The notes below the pieces were generated by a model. The model was not told where the DNA came from. It did not search any database and was given only the letters and a program-made list of their open reading frames with translations. A program made the position numbers and the translations under genes. 64,000 bases of DNA. Origin: Petrosia ficiformis (lineage: Eukaryota > Porifera > Demospongiae > Haplosclerida > Petrosiidae). Below, one piece after another: positions 35,896 through 47,645 of this stretch; position 1 is the stretch's first letter, and every line of letters begins with the position of its first letter. The stretch spans positions 1,597,856 through 1,661,855 of the forward strand of contig OX345645.1 of assembly GCA_947044365.1 (NCBI GenBank), written 5' to 3'.

Positions 35896-38800
35896 ATGGA
35901 CAGCAGACCTGAGCTCGCTGAGCTTCAAGAACACGTCAGAACGAATAAATGGTTCGAATTAGGGCTGCAACTGGGTCTTAAAGATAATGAATTGGCTGCA
36001 ATCGGGGTAGAATATCTTGGTAACATTGACAACTGTAGAAGAGTTATGTTCAGCGAGTGGCTGAGAACCACCCCTAAGGCAAGCAGAAAACAGCTCATAG
36101 ATGCCCTAAACAGGAACGCTGTAGCCGAGAGGTATTTGGCAGAACAGTACCAGAAGTATGTAGATCAGTTTTCACAAGCAACTGAGCAAGGAACACAGCC
36201 AGTAACACTTGGTATGTAACAATATATATATGGGCTTGCAAAATGTATTCAAAATTTGAGTTGCAGTTTTTGCAGTTTCGTAGGAAAGATAAATTGAGTT
36301 GGAGGGGCACGTGCACGTGCCCCTGTTTCCTACACTGTAAAAACTTAATGGGTTATTTTAACCCTCCTTTGGTTACATGCAGGTGTATTATTATATACAT
36401 ACCGGTACTCAATTATAATTAACTGTGGAGAACAGATGTTATTTGTTAACAAATTGTATGAATTTTGTACTTATAATAACATAATTACAAATAACAGATA
36501 ACAAAATTAATAACATTTATGTATATACAATCTATACTCAACAGATAAATTGAAATGAATTTGTATGTTCCTTTTATAGTAGTTGAAAAACTAGCAAATG
36601 TAAATATTACTTAACAGGAAAACAAGTCAGTATTGATTTAATCTCAGGAGGATATTATTGAAACTCTGGTAAACAAATCAGGGTAAAATAATCCCTTTAT
36701 CATGTACAGCGGAAATTCATTAATTTAGTACCAATGATAGTACGTACACTCGGATAGTCTGTACAAAAATTGCGTAACATAATACCCCAGTAATACCACA
36801 CCATATATTACTTGTTAAATTGTTTAGATGAACTACTATATATTGGTAAATGTACATGAATGTAGTAAACAGACAAAATTCTTTCAATAACAATTAACTA
36901 CTGTTCACATAATGTAATTGGTGTTATACATTTGCTCTGAAATGTTATGATAAGTTTTTGGCTACAAAGTACCTTGGTTTGTAAGTACTTTTTCATGCTG
37001 CCCGTGGGGGTACTTACTATCAGAGTTCTACTGTATATATAATAACTAACACTTCCATCATTCTTTTGTTTAGTAGAAATGTTTTGTCCCTCATGATGGT
37101 TATCATAATCTTCTTTTAACGTAGCACCAGATGAAGAACTACAAAGAGTGCAGAAGAATCTTTTGGAGAAACTCCCAGATAGGAAACAATATCCATATTA
37201 TAGAGAACAGAAGAAGCCGGAATGGAACAACTCATTGCGAAGATTTCTTCAGTACTATCACGAAATTTTAGAAATATTCTCTAAAAATATCGAGATTTCC
37301 GAACCAGTTGCTGAAAAGCTAAAAGAAGCAGGATTGATTGATGCTGTAGAAAGAGACCAGGTTAAGACCATTGCTTGTGAGCCTATCAAAATAAGAGCAT
37401 TGATGAGAGCAGTAAGCATCATGATCAAGAAAGCTGTTCGACCACATACCCAATTACAAAAATTTGTTGGTGTATTATCTCTTTATAAATGTTTTAGTGA
37501 TGTCGTACATGAATTGAAAGAAGGTTTGTTTTATCAGAATTTAATATAACTTCATGTTTATCCAAATTTTCATTTAGAATATGAACCAATTAAACCGGCT
37601 GTCAGTAAGACTGATGTTCCACAAATATCTCATCCTGATGAAACAAAAGATGTTGAAACAGGTTTCAAAACTGATGTTAACACTGGTTAGTTTAATATAC
37701 TTGACGTATATAAACATACAATAGTGAAGCAATCAAGACAGCATAAATTTCAAATGTATTTCTCTAGTAGTGTTGTTCACTAAATTTATCTTTTTTTTTC
37801 AGATAGAGAAATTCATAAATATGCTGAGTACCTTCGAGAGATATATAAAACACCAGAAATACAAGAAAAACCATTGAAGTGGCCGTTTCTGGAAAATAGG
37901 GTATTTGTGGATCTGACTATTGCAGATAGAGACCATCATGTTAGTCAAGTCACAACATCTACAGGTAATGTGAAATTACATCAACTACTTGAGTGTGCTC
38001 CAAATTCTCCTGCTCGTATTCTTCTTATTGGAGCACCAGGTATCGGAAAATCCTCGCTTGCTGCTGAATTATGTAATAAATGGTCTAAAGAAGAAATGTA
38101 TGGGAACTTCAAGCTTGTTGTTTTCGTACGTTTACGCGATTTTGAAGTACAGGAACCCCTTAAGTTGAAAGATCTTATAAAAGAGGAATGCGTTAAGCCT
38201 CTTGAAGATTGCCTAGGTATGGGTGTGCTATTCATCTTGGAGGGATATGATGAGCTTCCTGAGGCACAAAGAGAGAACGGCTTGTTTCTTGATCTCATTA
38301 CAGGAAAAGAACTTCCTAAGGCTTCAATAATGGTTACAAGTCGACCATGGGCTGCAGTAAGTATTTCAGAGTACTTCAAAAAGCAGGTTGAAATATTAGG
38401 TTTTACAGAGAGTAGCAGAATGAAGTACATCACTTCAGTTTTAAAAACTGATAATGAGGTGTCTGGCTTTAAGCGTGAGCTTATAAAATTATCTAGTATC
38501 AGAGGTTGCTTAAATGTTCCATTATATCTGGTTACTCTGGTAGAAATCTACAAAGAAGGATCTAAACTTCCTGAAACAGTAACCCAGCTATACAATGTGC
38601 TTATAAATACACAATTACAGAGATACATTCGTTCTGAGAAATCAGAGGAGATCGATGATATACTGGTTGGTGAATTTTACAAGTATCCAAAAGATATGTA
38701 TGTAAAGTTTTTGGATATATGTGAAATTGCATATGAAGCTACCATAACAGGATGTTTCCCTAAATTGCCAAAAAATTTCGAAACATTAAACCTTCTTTAT

Positions 38801-40021
38801 AACATGGATCCCCGTATTTGTCTTGCTTCAGGAATATCACAAAATTTCAGTTTCCTCCACTTGAGTGTGCGGGAGTTTTTGGCAGCATACTATATTTCTC
38901 GAAAAGCACGACACGATATCAACCAGCATATTAAACAGATGCGGTTTGCCCGATTTTCTCTTGTGATTGAGTTTCTATCTGGTTTTCATAAAAATGATGT
39001 TTTAGCTAATACTAGGGTGGGCCCAGAAGTAAAGAATTTTTATATTTTCCGGCAGTTGTGTGAAACACAAGATGACGAGCTAATCAAATATGTTCTCAAA
39101 GAACCACAAGAAAGGACTATTCTACGAACATGGCCTGTACCAACACCTCATGATTTTTGGTGTCTTGGAAGATGCATTGGTTTCAGTGAGTGCATGTGGA
39201 GACTGGGATTTACATTTCGCCATTTACAAGGTGAACATCTTGTTATGCTTTGTGAGGGAATTAAATCAGTGGAAGATTGTCGAGGTCGGATTAAATCATT
39301 TAACATTTCTTTGAACGAGTTAGATATAGAGGGACTGAGTCATATTTTCGATTTTCCACCAGAATTTCTCTCTGAGGTGGAGTTTATAAATCTCCGAGGT
39401 AACCATTTAAATGTACTTCCCATCCCAAAACATGGCTTCCATAACTTCACTAGTCTTCACAAATTTCTTTTTCACGAAAATGAAATTCCATTTGATGGTC
39501 ATCATCCTCTTATTCAAGCTCTTAAAAATGAAGCAGTAGGAATTCGACACGTTTCCTTCTCTAATCTCAGTGAAAGAGAATGTGCTTTGCTCCTTAGTAT
39601 ACCCTCTTTAGAAACTGTTGAATTTTGGCAGATTTGTAGTACCAGTGTAACAGCAGTTGTAACTGCTATAGAAGGAAACATCGGGCTTAAATCACTAAAG
39701 ATTTATCAGAGTAAAATAGATTGTAGAAATATCGAAAAACTGCCATCATCGTTACCCACCTCTAAGATTACAAAACTAGTATTTTCTAACTGTGCTATTG
39801 ACAGCAATACTGCTGACATAATTGCACAAACTGTAACAATGAGCGAATCAATACAGAAGCTAGATCTTTCTGAAAATGTGATCTCACATAAAGGTGGCCA
39901 GGCACTAGTAAAGTTATTCCAAAGAAAGCGTTCATTGATGGAATTAATTCTTCTATACAATCTGTTGAACATAGGAAATGTATGCTGGCTAAGAGCTGTG
40001 AAGCGACTCCATATATTTTAA
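35896..40021 (+). CDS. NLR B: Death, CARD-like, NACHT, LRR
   Basis: Predicted cytosolic NLR immune receptor. Exons: 35896-36211, 37125-37523, 37578-37685 and 37803-40021; 3042 nt, 1013 aa, phase-1 introns. Exon 1 (residues 1-105) is a Death domain: NKWFELGLQLGLKDNELAAI, then RRVMFSEWLRTTP, SRKQLIDALNRNAVAERYL. Exon 2 (106-238) is CARD-like (FLQYYHEILEIF, ISEPVAEKLKEAGLIDA). Exon 4: Walker A GAPGIGKSS (about 351), Walker B GVLFILEGYDELPEA (about 415), TSRPW (about 452), FLHLSVREFLAAYY (about 624), WPVPTPHDFWCLGRCIG, then LRRs. G at 55509-59634 differs by only three residues that I can find. Intact; adaptor unknown, but a Death domain predicts homotypic signalling. Confidence 0.9.
36212..37124. 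other. NLR B intron 1, with a 20-bp E-box palindrome
   Basis: A 913-bp intron homologous to the first introns of D, E and G. At 36304-36323 it holds the exact palindrome GGGGCACGTGCACGTGCCCC, two overlapping CACGTG E-boxes. The rest is AT-rich, without gene content. Confidence 0.75.
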
Positions 40022-40734
40022 AGTTGTCGTAAAATGACTGATATATAATGCACATATACAATATGACACCACATTGATGTAGTTTGAATCTGTTGTGAAG
40101 ATTGATATAATGCACACTAACTCACTAGTAAATATCCTATACAGTTATTATAATTATAATATTTATAATTGTTTATTTAAATATATTTTAAAGAGATTGA
40201 TTGTATCAATGTTTAATGTTTACAGCATGTGTTAATAAGGTCGTCATACCCTCAGTAATAATTAGTGGCTCAGATTAAATAAACTGGATATTGTAAATTT
40301 CACTCTGGCTTCCAAATCACATCATGTTTGCAAACATTGTTAGACAATATATAAGAAAATAGGAAGAAAGGAAGGGGTCTCTAACATACGAGCAATACAC
40401 ATGTTCAGTACATTATGCACAGTGAATAAAGAGTTTAGCCATCTACCCACCACATCTTGTGTAATCATATTTTTTCATTTCTCCATGGTCAATGTAAATA
40501 CATGATTATTGAGATGGGAGAGGCATAGCCAACATGCTTGTTTAGTACCTCCAGGTCAAAGTGCACATTACCCACACCTATATCTCCACATTTAATTAAT
40601 AGTTTTTTGAATTAGCTCATCATACTGCTCTCAAATTATATATGTATATTTTTAAATTTCAAAATAATTAATATTACATTTGATAACAAAAAAATGACAT
40701 AGAAATTTTAATTTGATGATAAATTTATGATTGG

Positions 40735-40839
40735 TTATGATTCTTGATCTTTATAATGAGCATTCGCTTGAATAGTCCTTTGTACCCACGAGGCAAAGTC
40801 TACTGAAGCAGCTGCTGAGTCTGCTACAACTTTACATGA
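40735..40839 (-). pseudogene. orphan terminal-exon-like fragment, unidentified
   Basis: On the minus strand a TTTTTCCAG acceptor is followed by 34 codons, SCKVVADSAAASVDFASW and QRTIQANAHYKDQES, then TAA. It looks like the last exon of a protein I do not recognise, but no upstream exons are visible. It is repeated at 60348-60452, and a decayed relative (ATAGTCCTTTGCACC) lies near 46630-46690. Probably a gene fragment carried along with the NLR duplications. Confidence 0.4.
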
Positions 40840-40884
40840 CTGGAAAAATATATGTAATAATTATCAGTTCTATAAAACAAAAAT

Positions 40885-41062
40885 ATGTATGTAAGATATA
40901 TATATATGTACATCTATACATATAGTAACAGTTCACACATACGAATATACATACATGATACAATCATACATACATGTACATACATACATACATACATATA
41001 TATATATATATACATACACACATACATACATACACACATATATATATACATACATACATACA

Positions 41063-41093
<31 letters not shown>

Positions 41094-41400
41094 TTATATA
41101 TAATTATATACATATATATATGCAAACGTATTACATACATACATGCATACATTCACATACATACACACATACATATATACATACATACATACATACATAC
41201 ACACATACATATATACATATATACATACATACATACATACATACATACACACATATATATACATACATACATACATACATATTTATATATACATGTAATT
41301 ATATACATATATATATACAAACATATATACATAAACATATATGCAAAAAAAAACTGTACATATGTACATATGTACATTCATTGCATACACATACATACAA
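40885..41400. repeat. (TACA)n / (TA)n microsatellite block
   Basis: Tetranucleotide TACA arrays with TATATA interruptions; an equal-length copy is at 60498-61013. Confidence 0.95.
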
Positions 41401-42017
41401 TGATGATTAATAAACTAGTTTGAACCATATGTCTCTACCAGTGGTAGTTTGAGACACTTTATTAACTAGTTTAATGAAGTGGGTTTACACTGATTTTTGA
41501 TTTAACCAGTTACATTTTAAATGCTCCAGTATAAACAAGGATTATATATACACATGTATGTAGTACATATGGCATATATTTATTCAGGGAATACTTACAC
41601 TATGAAATACAATTTGTAATAATTCAAATATTGGCATACGAATGGCATAAATGTTCTTACTGAAGTACAGTCAAGTACAAGTACAAGTACATGTACTTGC
41701 TGAAGTACAGTCAAATACATGTACTCAGAAGATACTGAAGTACACTACAAGTACAAGTAGATGTACTTCCTGAAATATAGTCAAGTACAAGTACATGTAC
41801 TTACTGAAGTACAGTCAAGTACATGTAGATGTATAAAAGCACTTTCCTCATATCAAATACATGTAAAAGTACATGTAAGGTATTCATGTGATTTCATTTG
41901 TTTTTTATTATTTTGGCAGACTAAAGATGTAGCTATTCAAAACAGTTGAACTTTTGACAACATCTAGACACCTATGTAAGTGAAGGGTGTAGCTACACCA
42001 GACTATAGAAACATAAA

Positions 42018-42323
42018 CATTGAGTCACCTATGATGAGGATGAAAAAAATGGCTACATATATCTGATAGAAGTATTGTTAAAACGCCTCATGCTACCCAC
42101 TAGCATATTATTTGGATCAACGCCTGCATTTCACATTGATTTTTACCTCTTTTCCTTTCTTCAGACATTTTCTTGGATCTTTGCTTTCTGTCCTAAACTG
42201 CATAAAAGCATCATTTTTTGTTTTGCAGTGGTTACCATAGTGATGAGCTGCACCCATTAGTACTGCAGATGTAACGTTCAGTTCTACATCGAGTTCTTGG
42301 GTACTCACCACTTTCGCAGCCAT
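42018..42323 (-). pseudogene. NDUFA8 5' fragment (exon 1, intron, first bases of exon 2), copy 2
   Basis: Exon 1 (42147-42323, 59 codons, [19 protein letters not shown]) with its GAG-GTAAAA donor and the intron matches NDUFA8 at 30066-30540 closely, but homology stops about 11 bases into exon 2 (at CATTGAGTCAC). Three of the four CX9C motifs are therefore absent or incomplete, and the remaining one has lost its second cysteine ([11 protein letters not shown]). It cannot make the subunit. It sits upstream of NLR C exactly as NDUFA8 sits upstream of NLR A. Confidence 0.9.
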
Positions 42324-42359
42324 CTTGCAATGAGGAGTCAATGGGCTGTGTTTTGATCC

Positions 42360-42500
42360 ACACCCGGATCCCAGCAGTCGCGTACGCGCGTCGATCGAAC
42401 GCCCCAGGCCGCCACGCCCTACGTAGGGGTCTGGCCTGGAGCGTGGGCTGAGCCTGTGGACGAGACTAGCAATTGCTGACTCGCTGACACGCCCTTCCCT
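42360..42500. promoter_or_regulatory. GC-rich insert in the divergent promoter of NLR C
   Basis: Compared with NLR A, about 120 bp of GC-rich sequence lies between the NDUFA8-like and NLR start codons. It includes CGCGTACGCGCGTCGATCG, the palindrome CCCTACGTAGGG and imperfect arms CGCCCCAGGCC/GGCCTGGAGCG. Strikingly different in composition from the AT-rich surroundings. The same insert is at 61973-62111. Confidence 0.75.
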
Positions 42501-42521
42501 TTCCCTAGACTAAGCTCAGCT

Positions 42522-42932
42522 ATGTCGCACCAATTACAACTTGAAGATTTAAAGACAGTAGTGTCAGATGTCTGTCAGTCATATTACGCAGATCTCAGTG
42601 AAGCTCTAGAAGGAAAAACACTAGAGTTTGCACGGCAGCTATTCCAACGTAATATAATCAGTAACTCCGTCATGAGAAGTGCAAACTATGATGATATTAT
42701 GGCCGATTATATTGCAGGATTAAAATTAATTGATAGCAGCAAAGAGACTGTAGAAATATATTGTCAACATCTTTTAGAATCTCTTGATAAACTCGGAGAA
42801 GAACCAGCAAAAGTGTCCAAAAAATTGAAAAAGAAATGGCAAGAAGAAGTGAGCAAAAAATGTAATGGGATGTTTTTTTTAGCTGAGGAAATAAGTGAGT
42901 TTAAACTTACCAATGATAATAACTATAAGTGT

Positions 42933-42990
<58 letters not shown>

Positions 42991-45900
42991 TATAGATATT
43001 TTCATTTTCAAGAGGAAATGTCCCATCAGCCATGGGCTGGTCTACCTGGGAATCCTGAATATTTGTTTTACATGTCAGGAAGCTCTTTCTCTTGTGTTCA
43101 ACAATCTTCCAGTTTTCGCTTATGCATATTATATATATATATATATATATATAATTTGTCTATCTACTTTTACCTTTTTTGGTCAATTTGTTTTTGCTTT
43201 GTCATCTTTTATTTACTATTTAAGCAATTGCATTTTAGTTCTGTATTAGTATTCTGGATATTCTTGTTTGAAAAAACTTGAAATAAACAAGATTTTAGGT
43301 ATATTGTAGTAATTGTACTAATTAAACTTATTAACTTTACATAACAGAACTGAACTAACTGAACTGCTTACTTAATTATATACAAAAACTATAGAATGTT
43401 TTAGACAAATCTAGATGCAAAACATGTGATCCTAAGTGTAAAAACACATGATGCTAACACAATACATGAATAGAAATCTTTAGGGATGCTCCCAGAAAGA
43501 AAACCATATAGAAGACAAAAGAAAAATGAACAAAACAGATCATCACATTGCTTTCTTTGGTACTACAATACCATTATAGCAACATTTTCTAAGAATATTG
43601 AGATTTTAGAACCAGTTGCCGTGAAGCTAACAGAAGTACAAGTAATTGATGCTGCACAAAGGGACCAGATAAAGAGAATAACTTATAAGTCTATCAAAAT
43701 CCAAGCATTGATGGAAGCAGTAGATGCCATGATCAAGAAAGCTGTTCAGCCACATATACAATTACGGAAATTTATGGGTGTATTAAATTTTTATGAGTGT
43801 TTCCATCATGTCATATATGAATTACAGCAACAAGGTTTGTTTTTTCGAAATTTAAAAATTAAATTTGAATTTATAATTTTGTCACAATAGGATTTATACC
43901 ACTTCTCCCTGCTTTTGATTCTGCTTCACAAGTTTCTCACACTCATATTGAAGAAATAAAGTTGATAACTGGTATTCGTATTGACACTGGTTAGTACATT
44001 TGAAAATTGATTTAATCATTAGTTGACTGGGACAGTATTGACTATTGAATGACTAGATGGACAAATACTCATTTACTTTCCTTGTTTTTAGATGAAGAAA
44101 TTGAAAGATATGCTAAATATCTTCGATGTGTATATGAGAAAAAACTGAAACTGTCTGGGTGGCCTCATATAACAGAATGGAAGTTTGTTGATCTAGCTAT
44201 TGTGAACAGCGATCATAAAAAAGGCCATAAATTGATAAAACTACATGAACTTGTTCAATGCAAACAAAATTCTCCTGTTTTTGTTCTTCTCAAAGGAGCA
44301 CCAGGTGTTGGAAAATCTTCTCTTGCTGTTGAAATTTGTAAGAAATGGTCACAAGGAGAGCTATACAGCCATTTCAAGCTTGTTGTTCTTTTACACTTGA
44401 GATCTTCTAGTATACAAAAAGCAAAGGAGCTAGAAGATCTTATACCAAAAAGATATCAGAAATGCATTGAGCCTCTTGTAGATTGCCTAGGTATGGGTGT
44501 GCTATTCATCTTGGAGGGATATGATGAGCTTCCTGAGGCACAAAGAGCAAGTGGCTTGCTTCATTATCTCATAGAAGAGCTTCCTAAAGCTTCAGTGATG
44601 GTCACAAGTCGACATTGGGCAACAGTAAGTATTTCTCGATTCTTCGAAAAGCAGGTCGAAATATTAGGCTTTACAGAGAGTAGCAGAATGGAGTACATCA
44701 CTTCTGTTTTAAGTACTCATGATGAAGTGGCTGGCTTTAAGCGTGAGCTTATAAAATTATCAAATATCAGAGGTTGCTTAAATATCCCATTATATCTGGT
44801 TACACTTGTCGAAATCTACAAAGTAGGATCTAAACTTCCAGAAACAGTAACTCAGCTATACAATGTGCTTATAAATACACAATTACTGAGAGTATACTTT
44901 CAAAGTTTCAAGAAACATTTTAGTGTACCACCAGGTGAATTTAACAGATATCCAAAAGATATGTACATAGATTTTTTGAATATATGTGAGGTTGCTTATG
45001 AAGTTACTATAACAGGATCTTTTCCCCCATTGCCAGAAAATTATAAAACATTAGACCTTCTTTATGACATTCCACTGATTGATCCTGCTTCAGGAGTATC
45101 ACTAAACTACAGTTTCCTCCATGCAAGTGTGCGGGAGTACTTGGCAGCATACTATATTTCTCGAAAAGAACCAGATGATATAAAACAGCATATCAAACAG
45201 ATGCAATTGTGTGGCCAATATTCTCTTGCAATCGAGTTTCTCTCTGGTTTTGGTAAAAACTCCGAGTTGGTTAGTAGTGTCCCTTTGGAAATTACCAGTT
45301 TTGAAATTTTCCGTCAGCTATGTGAAGCACAAGATGACATCCTTATTAAAGAAGTGTTCAAACAACAACTAGAAAGGAGTATCTATCGTACATGGCCTGT
45401 ACCAACACCTCATGATTTATGGTGTCTTGGAAGATGCATTGGTTTCAGTCAGTGCAAATGGGAACTGAGTTTTACCTTTCGCCGTTTACAAGGTGAACAT
45501 CTTGTTATGCTTTGTGATGGAATTAAATCAGTGAAAGATTGTCAAGGTCAGATTAAAACTTTTAACATGTCATTGAATGAGTTAGGCATAGAGGGACTGA
45601 ATCATATTTTCAATTTTCCACCATGTTGTCTTTCATCAGTGGAGTTTATAAATCTCCGAGGTAACCATTTGATGGTACTTCCTGAGCATGGCTTCCATAA
45701 CTTCACTAGTCTTCAAAAATTTCTTCTTCATGACAATGAGATTCAACTTCATGGTCATTATCCTCTTATTTTAGCCCTTAATAAGGAAGCAAGAAGAATT
45801 CAACATGTTTCCTTCTCAAACCTCAGTGAAGAAGAATGTGCTTTGCTCCTTAGTATACCCTCTTTAGAAACTGTTGAATTATGGCAGATTTGTAGTGAAA

Positions 45901-46277
45901 GTATAACAGCAGTTGTAACTGCTATAGAAGGCAACACCAAACTTAAGTCACTAGAGATCTATCAGAGTAAAATAGATTGTATGAATGTAAAAAAACTGCC
46001 ATTATTGTTATGCACCTCAAAGATTACATCATTAGTATTTTCAAACTGTGCTATTGACTGCAATACAACCAACAAAATTGCACGAGCTGTAACAAGAAGC
46101 CAATCAATACAGAAGCTAGATCTTTCTGGTAATAATATCTCACATAAAGGTGGCCAGGTATTAGTATATTTACTCCAAAGAAAACATTCGTTGATGGAAT
46201 TAAAACTTGTACACAATCCATTGAGCAGAGAAAATGTATACTGGCTAAGACGTATGAAGCGACGTTGGGTATTTTAA
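42522..46277 (+). CDS. NLR C: CARD-like, damaged CARD exon, NACHT, LRR
   Basis: NLR of the A type. Exon 1 is 42522-42894 (MSHQLQLEDLKTVV). Exon 2 is a remnant, about 43473-43834: its splice acceptor and first 30-odd bases, present in H at 63376, were removed by a deletion of about 328 bp. Exon 3 is 43891-43989 and exon 4 is 44092-46277 (intact, 728 codons). Since introns 1 and 2 are both phase 1, splicing exon 1 directly to exon 3 keeps frame and would give 885 aa with one N-terminal domain. Exon 4: Walker A GAPGVGKSS, Walker B GVLFILEGYDELPEA, sensor TSRHW (usual P changed to H), FLHASVREYLAAYY, WPVPTPHDLWCLGRCIG, LRRs ending LDLSGNNISHKG. Either a working receptor lacking the second CARD or an early pseudogene. 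Confidence 0.75.
42930..42996. repeat. (GATA)n microsatellite, NLR C intron 1
   Basis: About sixteen GATA units; the equivalent in H is at about 62539-62597. Confidence 0.92.
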
Positions 46278-47645
46278 AGTTATCATAAAGATTAATATAA
46301 TAAACTAACTATATGACCATGCATTATAATAAAATTATAACAAGATTTTACATTACAACATGATTATAAAAAACAGATAGATACTTAATTTGTGATACCC
46401 TCATTTGGTAATTTGACACAGTATCACTATGCATGAATCTTCCAATACTGACTGGAGAATTAAATCCTCATATTTGCATTATTTCCCAGCTCTTGAACAT
46501 ATTTTTGGCATTTCTGGGCAAGTCATAGTCGTGGATTAGTTCTTGGGCATTCAATTACATATACTTTTACATGAACGTAATTGTACTATACATTTGACAA
46601 AAATACAATTGTTCTAATTCGGTGACCGGACTATGATTCTTGCCCTCTGTAATAAGCATCACTTCAATAGTCCTTTGCACCTGCATCCATAGATAAATGA
46701 GTTTGTCTATGCTGAAATAGCAAGTCCATCTCAAATGTATAATTATGGAAGTTTATCATATAATTTGTGTTGTAAGCATGTTTCTTAATTAATTAACAGA
46801 GGGCATATGTAAAAGGATGAAGGGGGTGTATGTAAGAATGGCAACAAGTGTTGCCTGATGCCTCACCACACCCATTTTTTTCTCAGCCATATCACCATAT
46901 GGCCACACTCACATTTTAATTTTTAACATTTTTTTCAGTTGAGAACTATCGGCCACGTGCTGTACATATCAAGTGACAATATAAATTATGTAGGTAGTTG
47001 AATAATGTATTTTACAATTATATGATATTTGGCTTTGAAGGTTAATGGTGAATGGCAGCAAGTCTGTGCAGGCGGGGCTGCATGCATACTGTAAATTAAA
47101 CCTGTAATGAAGGGCGTGGCTGGTGGGCAAGAATACTATTAATAGTGGTCCCACATGACGTGCTCTCATTCGCTTGTCAAGTTGTGCTGCTGTGAGTGCA
47201 AAAGTATTGATTTTTTCCCCTCTCTCCCTCTTCCCTCCTTTTTTTCTTTTTTCACCGTTTCTTCAATTTTGTTGGAGTAACGTGACCACGTGTAAGGGTT
47301 CCTTCTCATTGATATACAGTGGGTGTTGGGCTACTCCAGCCTAGTGTGGCCTGGATGTATGTCATTGATAAAGTTATTTTAAAGCGGTTTGTTGCCACAA
47401 TTAAAATTAAGTATTGGACATGTAAGCCAAGCAATTACATGCCAAACTAAGCCTTCGGCTTGTCAGTACTCTTCCTGCATGTGCAAAGTATATCACTTAT
47501 TAATTAAAATCAACCCTTACACGAATTCTGCCACACCCTCCCTCGATGAGTGAAATGGTGTGTACATGTATGATAGTGTGTTTGTCATTCCTTCCATAGT
47601 ATTATAATTATTCAATTATTCATGACGTTAAGGGGGGATCACGTG
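46278..47645. other. intergenic between NLR C and NLR D
   Basis: A decayed relative of the 40735-40839 fragment lies near 46630-46690 on the minus strand. A polypyrimidine run sits at about 47217-47260. Otherwise AT-rich sequence with no gene I can support. Confidence 0.5.

Larger units (their letters stand above)
40022..42017. other. intergenic between NLR B and the NDUFA8 fragment, with TACA microsatellites
   Basis: Holds the short terminal-exon-like frame at 40735-40839, (TACA)n/(TA)n microsatellites at about 40885-41400, and a tandem of roughly 60-bp GAAGTACAGTCAAGTACAAG units at about 41658-41830. On plus, a frame TKDVAIQNS then stop follows a TTTTGGCAG acceptor-like site near 41922; I cannot assign it. 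Long tyrosine/isoleucine/histidine frames are microsatellite artefacts. Confidence 0.6.
35799..44066 (+). repeat. segmental duplication, left copy (NLR B plus NLR C 5' part)
   Basis: Matches 55412-64000 almost base for base at a constant offset of 19613 from 35799 to about 42500, then 19606 after a 7-bp difference, and 19934 after a deletion of about 328 bp at 43472 in this copy. The matching region includes microsatellites of equal length. Similarity begins abruptly at TATATGCGCGCGC; the sequences immediately left of it differ. It continues past the right window edge. Confidence 0.95.

Noticed and set aside
37981..38433. 150-codon minus frame inside NLR B, repeated in G
   Set aside because: Shadow of the conserved NACHT coding strand.
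40885..41423. Tyrosine/isoleucine/histidine-rich frames on both strands, repeated at 60498-61036
   Set aside because: Pure (TACA)n microsatellite translation.
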